Translations under genes and position numbers: made by a program
Part shown: positions 9,349 through 18,683 of the stretch, one piece after another
How the letters are laid out: each line of letters begins with the position of its first letter
Numbering within the stretch: position 1 is the stretch's first letter
Notes under the pieces: model-generated
Told to the model about the DNA's origin: nothing
The model's input: only the letters and a program-made list of their open reading frames with translations
The model's database searches: none
NCBI GenBank assembly: GCA_963707905.1
Contig: CAVPSA010000044.1
Location: 1-64,000, forward strand
Length of the DNA stretch: 64,000 nt
Direction: 5' to 3'
Source: DASXKD01 sp963707905
Lineage (GTDB): Bacteria > Actinomycetota > Actinomycetes > Streptosporangiales > Streptosporangiaceae

Positions 9349-10319
9349 ATGGCTGCTGTTACCGCTGGCGCGCGTCCCGCCGGCAACGCCGATGACCCGG
9401 GCTCGGGTGGTCCGTTTCCCGCCCGGACCACCGGACCAGGCGGTGCGGACCGGTCCCCGGCGATGTCCCGGCCGGGCAGGACGGTGCGGTCCTGGCCGCT
9501 GCTGGTCCTGGCCGCCCCAGCCGCGGCCGAGGTGTGGTCCGGCTGGGTCGGCATCGCGCAGAAGACCGGGTTCGGGCTGGTCTCCCCGCTGCCGGGCATC
9601 TGGCCCTCCCTCCACCTGGACACCACCATCACCCTGCCGGTGGGCGTCGAGGCCTACGCGGCCTACGCGCTGCGCGCCTGGCTGGCCACCGGGCACGCGG
9701 TCAGCGCCCGGACCCGCCGGTTCGCGAAGTGGTCGGCGATCTGCTCGTTCGCGCTCGGGATGGCCGGGCAGGTCGCCTACCACCTGCTAGAGCAGGCCGG
9801 GGTGACGCGGGCGCCGTGGGCGATCACGACCATCGTGTCCTGCCTGCCGGTCCTGGTCCTGGCCATGGGGACCGCGCTGGCCCACATGCTGCGCGCCGAC
9901 ACCGCCCACGCTGCGCCCCCCAGCAGGACCGGCGGACCAGCCCTACACCCGCGCCCGGGGGACCAAGACCCCGGGGACCACGCCGGACCGGGGCAGGACC
10001 GGACCACAGGGGACCAGAGCACAGGGGACCGGACCACGGCCGGGCTGAGGCTCTCGTCCCGGACCGGGCCGCCCCCCGCCGGGACCACGCCGCGCCCGCA
10101 ACGATCGCCGCAGCGCCCGCCGCCCACACCGTGCGGCTGGACACCGGGCAGGCGCGGCTGATCGCCGAAAGGCTTGCCGCCGCGGGGAAACCGGTATCAC
10201 GCCGGACCTTGCGCAACAGCGGAGCCAAAGGCTCCAACCAGGCGCTCAACGCCCTGGCACGCACAATCAACAACCAGCTAGCGCCAGCAGGCACAGCACC
10301 GGCACCCGGCCGGACCTGA
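9349..10319 (+). pseudogene. DUF2637-type membrane protein, C-terminal HTH out of frame
   Basis: The N-terminal part has four hydrophobic segments (SWPLLVLAAPAAAEVWSGW, GVEAYAAYALRAWL, WSAICSFALGMAGQVAYHLL, ITTIVSCLPVLVLAMGTALA), the pattern of DUF2637/Spd-like proteins of actinobacterial conjugative elements. The conserved C-terminal helix-turn-helix (RLDTGQARLIAERLAAAGKP, then VSRRTLRNSGAKGSN) is read only in another frame and ends at 10319. The first frame runs to a different stop at 10161. A frameshift must lie in the repetitive proline/GGACC-rich linker, about 9920-10125. It could be decay or a sequencing error. The start could also be GTG 9337 or 9340, overlapping the integrase stop. 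Confidence 0.7.
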
Positions 10320-10968
10320 CCACACGACACAGCACGGACTGCCCCCGCAGGAGCGAGCAGGCGCAACTCCCCCAGCCTCTTTGCCCGTCACTCCTCGCGG
10401 ACGCCGCGACACTCCCTCTCGACAGGACCGGAACCCAATTCCCTCGCCGGTGGCGACAATCCGGTGAAACATCCCGGCCTCGGGGCCTGCCCAGCGAGAG
10501 CAGCTATCAAGCAGGCCTGGACGTCACGGATGGTAGGTGCCCGCCAGATGTTTATCCCATGCGATCACCACAGATCGCCGATTCCGTACGCGCGTGGGCA
10601 GGGCTGGGCGGATGGATTTAGGCGCGCATAACATCCGGTTCTGGGTATCGCCGATGCGCCGTCTGTACTCAGCTTGGGGTGCGGGCGGATCTGGAGAGCG
10701 GCGGCAACGTACCGAGCCTGGCGGGCAGTCCCGAAATCTGGCGCGCGGCAGCCAACAGTTGCTGGAGGCGGTGGGATTGGTCGGCTGCCCGAACCATCAG
10801 GATTGGCAACTGCCGGGCTCAGCGCGGCAACTGCGTCCGCCAGCCACTGGGCCGCCCGGGGCCGGTTGCACGGGTGAGCTGCCCGGGCAGCGCTTCCCGG
10901 GCCCTGGCCGACCGCCCGCGTGTGAGCTGGCTGGTCAGGACGGATGCCTGGTAGGCATCGAGATGGTG
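10320..10968. other. 649 nt without a recognisable gene
   Basis: Lies between the broken DUF2637 gene and the 3' end of the convergent secreted protein gene. Open frames on both strands here have no family motifs and poor starts. No second copy of the tRNA-Leu 3' end, expected for an intact element, is visible. Confidence 0.5.
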
Positions 10969-13269
10969 TCACGGCGAGATTTGGTAGGCGTTGAGGAGGG
11001 TCTCGGTGACCGAGCCACCCGCGGCGTCGGAGGCGCTGGTCCGCAGCGACACCTTCACACCGGCCTGGGCCTGGAATGTCGCGGTGTAGTTGCCGTTATG
11101 TCCGGTGATCTTGGCGGGGTGCCAGGTTTTGCCGCCGTTGACCGACACCGACATCGCGGCCCGGGCAACCCGTGCCCCCTTGACCAGTTGCAGGTGCCCG
11201 ACGGAGAGGTGGATGGCCTGCGGGCCGGCGGGCGCGCCGCCGTGCGGCGACTCCCCGGCCACCGCGTACTCCAGGGTCATCATCGGCTGCACAGCGCAGG
11301 ATCTGGTCTTGTTCCCGCAGGTCCAGCCGGGCGGCAGGGTGACACCAGGCGCGGGCACCGACCGCCACGTCCATACCGTCCGGCTCGCGGGGGACAGCCG
11401 GTACAGGCGTCCGGTCCGCGATGCGGCCAGCACGAACCTGATCCGCTGCGCGCCATGGGCCAGCCGGACCGTGGTGCGCAGGTCCGGGTGGCCGTGCGCC
11501 GCGCGGACCGCGTTCCCGACCGCGAGCCTGTTGCCGCCCGCAAAGACCGCGTACCGGCCGCGCACCGTCCCGGGGGGTACGGCGGTGAACCCGGAGCCGG
11601 TGTGACCTGCGACGTTGTCGCTGAACGGGGTGATATCCAAGGTCAGCCTGTTGCCCGCCTGGCTGGCGGATGGCAGGGTTGCGCCGGGGTTCGCCGCCCC
11701 GAGCAGGTTGGTGTTCGGGGCCGGGTGCAGCGGGAAGGCATTCCAGCGCATGGATAGGCGCTGCCCGGGGCGCAGGACCCGTCCCGAATCGGCTTGCCCG
11801 CCGGCCCCGGTGAACAGGGACTGGACATAGGAGCCGAACCACATCGGCGAACGGCCGGTGGCGTAGTACTGGATTTCCCGCATGGGCAGGTCCACCCGTC
11901 TTCCCAGCACGGCCAGGCTGCTCCCGCCGCGGCGGAACTGGAACCCGAAGAACCCGGGGGCCTGCCATCCGCCCACGGATGCGGCTGGCTGGTAGTACCG
12001 TGCGTCCGCGACGGCGAGGGTTGCGGGCCGTACCACGTACCGCAGCGGCGGGATTACCCCATCGGGGGCGGTGTAGGCCAGGTCGTACTCATACGGTGTG
12101 CCGCGGTAGTGCGGCGGCGAGGTCAGCTGCGCGTCGGTGACCGTGTGCAGCGCCCCGGTCAGCCGGGTGCTGTTCACTGGGCTAACCCACAGCGCCGCGT
12201 CGTATGGCAAGTAGGAGAAGGTGAACGCGGGCCCCACGGCGGGGATGCGCAAGAAACTCACCAGGGTGAAGGGCGGACGAGCGACTGGCCGCGGCGTTAC
12301 CCACTGCAGCCTGCTGGTGGCGGTGCGGGCGTCCAGGTGCACGGTGGTGGCCGGCCCGGAGACCGTGAACTGCGGCCGGGCCACCACATGAAAGCCGGTG
12401 AGCTTGGTGCCGGTGAAGCTGTAGAACGTCGCTATCGCCATGTAGTGACCGGCGGGCACGCTGAACCTGGCCGAGCCGTGGTAGAAAACGCTCTGCGACT
12501 CGGCCGGGTCGGAGAACCTGCCGATGTTGTCGACATTGATCACGCACACGATGTCGCCAGTGTCCGGCCGTCCGGCCAGGTCGGTTCCGGTGACGGTCAG
12601 CGTGTGCATGGGAAAGCTCTGCCGCGGTGCGGCCCGCCGGGTTCGCTCCCCGGCCAAGGTGACCGAGAGCCCGTCCGCGAACATGCCGTCCTGCCCGTAA
12701 CTGCCGCGGGCATGGTCGGCGGCGAACTGCCGGGCCAAAGCCGCGCCGAAGGCCCTGGCTCCGGCCTCGGTCAGGTACCCCTGTGCCGCCTCGCTGGCCG
12801 TGTGCGTGATCGTCACCCCGGGCAGGCCGGGCAGCTTCCCCCGGTAGGCCAGCGTCACCGGAAGCCGGCCTGCCCGCTCCCGGCCGGCCAGGGCGGCCAC
12901 GTCGAACAGGCTCGGGTCCAGGCCTCGCCCCAGGTAGGGCATTGCCTGCGGCGGAATCAGGTCGGAGTTCCCAGCCACGCTGATGCCGATAAGCGAGCTC
13001 CCGCGGCCGCCCGGGAGCACGGCGGCGGTATCGCGGGCGCCGGCGCCCAGGCCCGCCAGGACCCGGGCACCATTGATCAGCGACACAACGCCGCGCCGGA
13101 CGGCCGCGCCCGGTAGCGCACCCGGTCGCGGCGTCGCTGCCGACCGCGCGGCGTCTTCTGGCCCAGGCGGGAAGGTTCCCAGCCGGGGCGAGGCGATGGC
13201 GGCCGGAGCCAGTGCGGCTGCCACGGCGACAGCCAGGCTCACCACACCAGCAACCCTGCTCATCCTCAT
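10969..13269 (-). CDS. Large secreted protein resembling C-terminal regions of S8 serine proteases
   Basis: 766 residues from ATG 13269, preceded by AAGGAG at good spacing. A signal peptide is evident (MRMSRVAGVVSLAVAVAAAL, then APAAIASP). The body is beta-rich with no Asp-His-Ser subtilisin triad that I can see. The C-terminal about 120 residues (LSVGHLQ, VSVNGGKTWHPAKI, VSLRTSASDAAGGSVTETL) match the Ig-like tail found after actinobacterial S8 peptidase domains. It may be a non-catalytic paralogue. A degenerate copy of the same tail lies directly upstream at 13327-13425, so there was once a tandem pair. Function unknown; exported. Confidence 0.7.
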   Translation of the reverse strand: MRMSRVAGVVSLAVAVAAALAPAAIASPRLGTFPPGPEDAARSAATPRPGALPGAAVRRGVVSLINGARVLAGLGAGARDTAAVLPGGRGSSLIGISVAGNSDLIPPQAMPYLGRGLDPSLFDVAALAGRERAGRLPVTLAYRGKLPGLPGVTITHTASEAAQGYLTEAGARAFGAALARQFAADHARGSYGQDGMFADGLSVTLAGERTRRAAPRQSFPMHTLTVTGTDLAGRPDTGDIVCVINVDNIGRFSDPAESQSVFYHGSARFSVPAGHYMAIATFYSFTGTKLTGFHVVARPQFTVSGPATTVHLDARTATSRLQWVTPRPVARPPFTLVSFLRIPAVGPAFTFSYLPYDAALWVSPVNSTRLTGALHTVTDAQLTSPPHYRGTPYEYDLAYTAPDGVIPPLRYVVRPATLAVADARYYQPAASVGGWQAPGFFGFQFRRGGSSLAVLGRRVDLPMREIQYYATGRSPMWFGSYVQSLFTGAGGQADSGRVLRPGQRLSMRWNAFPLHPAPNTNLLGAANPGATLPSASQAGNRLTLDITPFSDNVAGHTGSGFTAVPPGTVRGRYAVFAGGNRLAVGNAVRAAHGHPDLRTTVRLAHGAQRIRFVLAASRTGRLYRLSPASRTVWTWRSVPAPGVTLPPGWTCGNKTRSCAVQPMMTLEYAVAGESPHGGAPAGPQAIHLSVGHLQLVKGARVARAAMSVSVNGGKTWHPAKITGHNGNYTATFQAQAGVKVSLRTSASDAAGGSVTETLLNAYQISP

Positions 13270-13326
13270 GGGAGCGCTCCTTGCCCTCGGGGCCACGGCG
13301 CCCCGGGGTCTGGCGGGATGGCGGCG

Positions 13327-13425
13327 ATCACGGCGAGACCCGGTAGACGCTGGGCAACGTCTCGGTGACCGAGCCGCCTCAGCTGCCGACGAAAGAGACG
13401 CTCCCCCACCAAACCGGTGGCGTGC
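13327..13425 (-). pseudogene. Remnant tail of a paralogue of the secreted protein downstream
   Basis: Reading leftward, one frame gives ASLSSAAEA and then, after a frame change near 13380, GGSVTETLPSVYRVSP and a stop. This aligns with the end of the neighbouring gene (VSLRTSASDAAGGSVTETLLNAYQISP, split here as VSLRTSASDAAGG and SVTETLLNAYQISP). Only the last ~30 codons remain. It is the relic of a tandem duplicate. Confidence 0.65.
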
Positions 13426-13585
13426 ACGGGTGCGGCCATCACCAACTCCAGCTTCCAGCCCATACATCCTCCACTTGCCGTGGAGCCCACCCACGTCGTC
13501 AGACGGCTTCAGCGGCCAGAAGTCCGCACACCCCAAAGATACGCATCTCGCTGGGTACGCGGCCGGGGCCCGTGGCCGGGGCACT

Positions 13586-13650
13586 AGCGAGCATCAGCGA
13601 GCATCAGCGAGCATCAGCGAGCATCAGCGAGCATCAGCGAGCATCAGCGC
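13586..13650. repeat. 10-bp tandem repeat, six units
   Basis: Six consecutive copies of gcatcagcga start at 13591, the last ending in c instead of a, preceded by a half unit. There are no spacers, so this is not a CRISPR array. The stop codon of the IS110-type transposase frame lies inside the last unit. Confidence 0.9.
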
Positions 13651-14966
13651 GGGACACCTATCATCCTGATCTGTGCCCAGCGCGGGCTACGCCGCCCCGC
13701 ACGGATAGCCGTCCATAACGAGACCTCTTTGAGAGCGGTGTCAAGGGCTGCGGCGGATTTTCTTTGATCCGGGTTCTCCGGTGGCATGGTTCGGCTGGCC
13801 GGGGTGGCGGGCCGTAGGGTTGGGCTGGGCCCGGGAGTGGCTTGTCCGAAGAGCTGGCGTTCGGGGTGTGAGCCGGCCGCGCTGGAGTCAGAGTCGTTCC
13901 CCGGTTGCCCTCCCGGGCCCGCGTTCGCGCTGCTGGCGGCGTGGCGGGCATCGGCGCGGAGCCGGGCGTAGATGGCGTCGCTGATCCGGCGCTTGAGGGA
14001 CCGGAGCGCCTCTTTGCAGGTCTTGCCCTCGGCGATTTTCTTGTCGTAGTAGTAGGCGCGGCCGTCGCTGTGGGCGTGGCGGATCTGGGTGATCGCGGTC
14101 ATGTGGATGGCGTGGTTGACGCGCCGGTTCCCGCGCAGTGACAGCCGGTAGATTTTGCGGTTCCCGGAGGACACCTCGACTGGGGCGGTGCCGTTGTAGG
14201 CGGCGAAGCGGTTCCTGGTGGCGAACCGGGCCACGCCAGCGACGTCGCCGATCACGGTGGCGGCGACGAACGGGCCGACGCCGAAGAGATCGGTCAGGCT
14301 GGTGCCCGACGCGCGGACCGCGGCAGCGAGCTTCTTCGTCGACTCGCGCATCTGCTCATCCAGGCGCCGCATGTCCGCCAGGAGGTCGGCGGCCAGGCCG
14401 GTGCGGGCCTGCCCGGCGGCGCCCGAAGGCGTGACGCGCTCTAGGATGCGGGTGGCCTGAGCTGCGGTGATCTCGTCGGGCACGCCGCCGGGCACCAGTT
14501 CGCACAGGACGGCGTGGAGGCGGCACGCGGCTTGGTTCTTGGCCCGGCCCAGGTCCCGGTGCCGCCGGGACCACACCCGCAGCACCGCCGCGTGATCATC
14601 AGCGCTCACCGGGCGCCGGGTCCTGGAGCGCAGTGCCGCGACGGCTACCGACAGGGCATCGTTCGGGTCGTTCTTGTTGCTGTCGCCGGTGGCCAGCAGC
14701 CGGACCCGGGCGCCCAGCTTCGGCTGCACGTCCAGCACCAGCTCGCCAGCCGCGACGAGCTGCTGGGCCAGCAGGTGGCCCAGGCCGCCGGCGCCCTCGA
14801 CCGCCCAGGTCCGCTCCGGCCACGCCGCCGCCCACGCCACCAGCCGCTGCGCCTGCGTCACTGAGGCACGCACCCGCAGCTTGCCCAGCGGCTCCTCGGC
14901 CGCGCTGATCGCCACCGCGGTGTGCGATCCCTTGTGCGGGTCCGCCCCGATCATCACTGCCGTCAT
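13644..14966 (-). CDS. IS110 family transposase
   Basis: About 440 residues. The N-terminal DEDD nuclease domain shows ADPHKGSH (first Asp), WAVEGAG (Glu) and NKNDPNDAL (two Asp). The C-terminal transposase_20 domain has LFGVGPFVAATVIGDV and FAAYNGTAPVEVSSGNR with the catalytic serine. Start is ATG 14966 or GTG 14972; both have purine-rich sites. The last ~60 residues are low-complexity and end in the adjacent tandem repeat, so the native C-terminus may be shorter. IS110 elements lack clear inverted repeats, so the ends were not defined. Confidence 0.85.
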   Translation of the reverse strand: MTAVMIGADPHKGSHTAVAISAAEEPLGKLRVRASVTQAQRLVAWAAAWPERTWAVEGAGGLGHLLAQQLVAAGELVLDVQPKLGARVRLLATGDSNKNDPNDALSVAVAALRSRTRRPVSADDHAAVLRVWSRRHRDLGRAKNQAACRLHAVLCELVPGGVPDEITAAQATRILERVTPSGAAGQARTGLAADLLADMRRLDEQMRESTKKLAAAVRASGTSLTDLFGVGPFVAATVIGDVAGVARFATRNRFAAYNGTAPVEVSSGNRKIYRLSLRGNRRVNHAIHMTAITQIRHAHSDGRAYYYDKKIAEGKTCKEALRSLKRRISDAIYARLRADARHAASSANAGPGGQPGNDSDSSAAGSHPERQLFGQATPGPSPTLRPATPASRTMPPENPDQRKSAAALDTALKEVSLWTAIRAGRRSPRWAQIRMIGVPR

Positions 14967-15491
14967 CAGCACGCTCCAGTCCTCGTTCCGGGAAGGATGA
15001 GACCGTGGCGGGCATGCCTAATTACGGTGCTTGCGCGCGTTCCTCTTTCGAGCCACGCCACGGCGAGACCCAGCAGGCTGGCACCTCGTTATTAAGCCAG
15101 ACCGCGACTGCGGATGCGGTCGGCAGGCGGTTAGGGAGCCAGCCCGCTGGGCCTCTCGGACGCTACGGCAAACCCGCAACGCCCGCCTCGATCTCAATTA
15201 GGCGGGTATCGCGCGTCAAGCACGCTGGATGTTCGTGACAGAGTGTGATGGCGGGCTGGTTGCCCGCGGGGCGGGCGGCCGCGCCTGGCGCTGCCTGCCC
15301 TGTGCGCGGCGAAGATGCTCTGCCCGCCCAGTCCGCCACTACCGGTGATCATGCGCCGTGGCGAGCGCTGGTCGCCCGGTCGGATGGTGCCGGGCGGCCG
15401 GTGTGGTATCGGGTGATCGCGGACCGGATGAGGTACCGGGCCGGATCAGGTACCGGGCCGGCAGCCGGCCCGCGGTTGCGCCCTGATGGAG
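14967..15491. other. 525 nt without a supported gene
   Basis: Probably holds the left end of the IS110 element and flanking DNA. A short duplication (ggtaccgggccgg twice) lies near 15431-15465. A frame reading PVWYRVIADRM hints at a GntR-like start but has no support beyond that. Confidence 0.4.
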
Positions 15492-16018
15492 TCAGCAGTC
15501 TGTCTGGGTGCTGATCGACGTCGCCGTGGTAGCTATCGGCGAGCTGGCCGCCGGCGTGGTGGCAGTCTGAACGGGCAGCGACGGTGCGGAGCCGGTCAGC
15601 TCCGGGCTGATGGCCTGCAGCGGTGTGCCGGCGTACTCGTCGCCGCAGGTTCCCGCGTTGCCGGAGCTGTCGGTCTGGACGACATACAACTCCTCTTTCT
15701 GGGCGGTGTAGTTCTCTGTCGGCCCGGCAGCCGCGAACCCGCCGGCCGAGGTTATGGCCGCGCCGGAGAAGTTCTCAGATAGCGGCAGTCCTGTGGGCTT
15801 GTACACCTGGTAGTACAGGTGCTGCCACAACAGGCTGCCGCTGGAGCTTACTTTCGCGATCCATGGCTCGATCGTCACTTCGGGTTGCTCAATGTCTTCG
15901 TCGCCGGCCAGGACGTAACTGCCGTCGCTGGTCTGGTGCAGCGAGTAGGCGTACGACCCGATGTCGGTGCCGCGGTAGACGCCGCCGCTGTAGGCCTGCT
16001 GCCACTGCAGGTTCCCGT
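15492..16018 (-). pseudogene. C-terminal remnant of a secreted repeat protein (delta-60/propeller-like)
   Basis: About 175 residues with motifs LQWQQAYSGG, LHQTSDGSYVLAG, WIAKVSSSGSLLWQHLYY, AITSAGGFAAAG and ELYVVQTDSSGN. These are typical of repeated beta-propeller-like secreted proteins, with a Ser/Thr-rich tail ending at a TGA. The coding pattern starts abruptly near 16018, where it abuts the tail of a membrane protein gene on the opposite strand. The N-terminal part, signal peptide and start are missing. Confidence 0.6.
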
Positions 16019-16208
16019 CGCCCTCTTCACCGCCGCGCTCACCGCCCTGATCCTCACCGCCTTGGACCTGCCCGACCCCACGAACTTCGCCACCGAGGGA
16101 AAGAGAGTGCTCTTCACCTTCGCTGGCGTGGGGATCGCAGCGATAGTCATGCTGCTTGCCGACCGGCTCCAAAAGCGCCAAACCCCAGCGGCACCCACCG
16201 CACAGTGA
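16018..16208 (+). pseudogene. C-terminal remnant of a membrane protein
   Basis: Frame reads VALFTAALTALILTALDLPD, then RVLFTFAGVGIAAIVMLLAD and a charged tail ending in a TGA at 16208. These are two transmembrane helices and a cytoplasmic end. Nothing upstream of 16018 belongs to it, because that DNA codes for a different protein on the other strand. Family not recognised. Confidence 0.5.
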
Positions 16209-16542
16209 ACCCAGTCGCCAACCACAGAACCATCAACACATCAGAAGGTGGCTCACGCCCCCCAACCGCTCCCCGAACCGCCTTATCTGCCGAGCAAGCG
16301 TCGGGAGAGCAGGCCAGCCTCAACCGCGACAGATCGAGGCGGGTCCGCGCGCGGTTGCCATCAGCGGTTCGACCACGCTCTGCGATCAGAGCCACCTGCC
16401 GATCCGCACGCACGCAAGTGTCCGTGGCGGCATGGCTCGCCGCTGAGAACTCGCTTCGAACTCCATGCAGCCGGACATAGTGATAGGTGCCGTTCTGCCG
16501 ACGTACTTCATCACGGCAGAACAGCGCGTTCGCCTGCAGTCG
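16209..16542. other. 334 nt without a supported gene
   Basis: Lies between the membrane protein relic and the 3' end of the P-loop gene. Frames on both strands have no recognisable motif. Confidence 0.4.
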
Positions 16543-17104
16543 CTAGTCTGCATAGACCTCAGGGATGGCGCCTTTGATCTGCTGCACGGTTCCGGCGACG
16601 TCCAGGTAGGTGGTGTCAATGCCGATGTACCGGTAGTCAGCATCGGCTGCCTGCCGGATTGTCCGATCCTCGGGAACCTGGTCGACCATGTCGCGCCACT
16701 CCTGCGTGGTCTGCTTCGCCCGGCTGATTCGCCGGTGGTCACGCACCTCCTTGCCGGCCAGGAGATCGACGAGGAATACCGCCGAGGGCCGTGGCAGTAG
16801 CTGGCGGAAAGACACGTAGTCGGAGTAGCAGCGGAGGAAGCTGCCGGCGATGACGTTGACGTAGCCCGCGGCCCAGAAGTTCTCCACGAGGCCGGCCACA
16901 TTTCGGCGGAGCAGGTCGAAGAACCTGTCGTCCATCGGGCAGGGATTGGTCTGCCCGATGTCCTCGGCGTCGATCCGGGCGCCGTACGGCGTGGACGGCA
17001 GCAGCGCGCGCACGATAGTTGACTTGCCAGCGCCCTCCTCCCCCGCTGATGATGATGAGCCGGTGCCCCTGGATCAGGGAGGCGGGCCGCTGTGAAGCAG
17101 ACAC
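16543..17104 (-). pseudogene. P-loop kinase/ATPase with frameshift inside the Walker A codons
   Basis: From GTG 17104 the frame reads SLIQGHRLIIISG, then shifts. The continuing frame reads GAGKSTIVRALLP, RIDAEDIGQTNP, and on to AIPEVYAD. Removing one C from the five-C run at 17040-17044 restores SGEEGAGKST, a perfect P-loop. Restored length is about 187 residues, like small zeta-toxin or nucleotide-kinase-type ATPases. A basic stretch (KEVRDHRRISRAKQ) could be the lid. Substrate unknown. It is either a real pseudogene or a homopolymer sequencing error. Confidence 0.65.
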
Positions 17105-17507
17105 TCAGCGAGTATGACTGACATCCTGAACGACGAATCACGCGCGCTGTCATCGGCACGCGGGAGCGTTGACCGGTGACTGGGCAGACGCGCAGATCGC
17201 CCGTCTGTCGCCGCCGTATGCGACGGCGTCAAGCGCCAGTCGGCGCCCAGAGCGGCGGCTCGGCGCGCGTGAGCCAGAGGCCGGTCTGATCACGGGAAGT
17301 GACGTTGAGCTGGAGTGGTCAGGCGGTGCCCGATTGCGGAGGCGGCCATGGTGATGACCTGGGCCGGCCAGGGCATCTGGATGCACCAGGCCGGCGGCCC
17401 AGATCGTGGCCGGGGGGTGTGTGGCAGACCGGCCAGGCCGCCCACCCAGCGGCATCGACTGACCTTGGGGTTGCGCTCGCAGGGGAGCGTGCAGCAGCAT
17501 CGGGCCC
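17105..17507. other. 403 nt intergenic between divergent genes
   Basis: Separates the P-loop gene (leftward) from the YdcF gene (rightward) and so should hold both promoters, though no clear -35/-10 pair was identified. A short segment (ccagagcggcggctcggcgcgc near 17249) resembles one at about 18270. Confidence 0.4.
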
Positions 17508-18143
17508 GTGTCCCCTGCGAGCGCGGATGTGATCGTGGCGCTGGGCGGCGGCATCACCGCTGGCGGCGAGCTGCGGCCAGCGACGGTGGAACGTGCCCGC
17601 CGGGCGATCACGTTGTACCGCCGGGGGCGGGCGCGCCGGATCGTCATGTCGGGCGCGTATGGCATGTACGATCCGCCACCGCACCGTGCGGAGGCCACGG
17701 CCATGGCGCAGATCGCCCTCGCGGCGGGCGTGCCCCAGGGCGACCTCGACGTCGAGGCACAATCACGTGACACGATCGGCAACATCTGGTTCACCAAGCC
17801 GTTGTTGCGCGAACACCGATGCCACCGGGTCATCGTGGTGACATCCGGCTGGCATGCGCCCCGGGTGCATTACCTGACGCAGACGATCTGGGGACCCGGC
17901 TACCACGTGGCTGTCGAGCCGGTGACCGGCGAGCACAGCACCCGGCCGCCGGAGGAGATCGCCATGTGGGAGGAGGGGCTGCTGGCGGTGTCCCGCCGCT
18001 GGTTCGCCGGGATCCGCCCAGGTGATGACACCGCGGTCGGTGCGGTTCTGGCCCGGGAACACCCAATCTACGCCAGCCATCCAAAGACCACGCTGGCCGC
18101 TCTCGCGGATATGGTCACACGCCACCTGCCCAGCCGCCGCTGA
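17508..18143 (+). CDS. YdcF/SanA family (DUF218) protein
   Basis: 211 residues starting at GTG 17508. Conserved DUF218 features are DVIVALGGGI near the N-terminus, VERARRAITLYRRGRARRIVMSG, the EATAMAQIALAAGVP helix, ESRDT-like QSRDTIGN, and VIVVTSGWHAPR. The family binds nucleotides or S-adenosylmethionine in some members and is linked to cell-envelope processes in enterobacteria. The role here is unknown. No signal peptide, so cytoplasmic. Intact. Confidence 0.8.
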   Translation: MSPASADVIVALGGGITAGGELRPATVERARRAITLYRRGRARRIVMSGAYGMYDPPPHRAEATAMAQIALAAGVPQGDLDVEAQSRDTIGNIWFTKPLLREHRCHRVIVVTSGWHAPRVHYLTQTIWGPGYHVAVEPVTGEHSTRPPEEIAMWEEGLLAVSRRWFAGIRPGDDTAVGAVLAREHPIYASHPKTTLAALADMVTRHLPSRR

Positions 18144-18327
18144 CACGGGCCTGGCCCAAGGCCAGCCGCGCCGGCCGCGTTCCCCGGTGACGCTGGCGCG
18201 GCCGGGCCGCGCAAATCGATCCCTTAGGGCACAGCTTGGGAGGTCGCCCCGTTTCAAGAACCGCCGTCCAGAACGGCGGCTTGGCGCGCTCAATCGTGGT
18301 GAGGCGTGGCTACGGCGGGTGACAGTC

Positions 18328-18683
18328 TCACCGGCGCCGCTGCCGGGAGCGCAGCCGAGACTGGTATGGGTTGTGATCATTGGCGTTGTCGCGGTGCGGC
18401 GCGACCCACCAGTTGATCGGCTCCGCGTCGCTGGTTATGCGGTCAAGGAGGCCGGTGATGAACTCGGCGTGCGCCCCCCACCGCGGGCGAAACAGAATTT
18501 CCAGAGTTCTCCGGCGGCACAGTGATAGTGGTGGATCGTCTCATCCACGGCATAGGTGTCGATCTCGCCGGCGCGGTAACGGTCGATCGCTGCCGCGGTA
18601 TGGGTCAGCAGCTCGGCTAGCTGCGATTGGTGATAGGCGCTCACGCGTTCGCGCGCGGCGCGCCGTTCGGCACTGGTGCCCAC
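18328..18683 (-). pseudogene. Small conserved actinobacterial protein, frameshifted near the C-terminus
   Basis: From GTG 18683 the frame reads GTSAERRAARERVSAYHQSQ, then LAELLTHTAAAIDRYRAGEI, TYAVDETIHHYH and LWKFCFARGGG, and after that leaves the conserved pattern and stops at 18435. Adding one base to the six-C run at 18472-18477 restores AHAEFITGLLDRI, NWWVAPHRDNAND and a stop at 18328. Restored length is about 118 residues. I recall similar small proteins in actinomycetes with this helical Arg/Ala-rich N-terminus; function unknown. Confidence 0.65.

Noticed and set aside
10537..11757. Rightward 406-residue frame
   Set aside because: Antisense to the end of the secreted protein gene; its residues are a by-product of GC-rich codons.
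13586..13650. Short direct repeats as a CRISPR array
   Set aside because: Units are 10 bp with no spacers and no cas genes nearby.
15245..15514. Start of a GntR-type regulator (PVWYRVIADRM)
   Set aside because: Only a dozen residues fit and the rest is unrelated; no helix-turn-helix follows.
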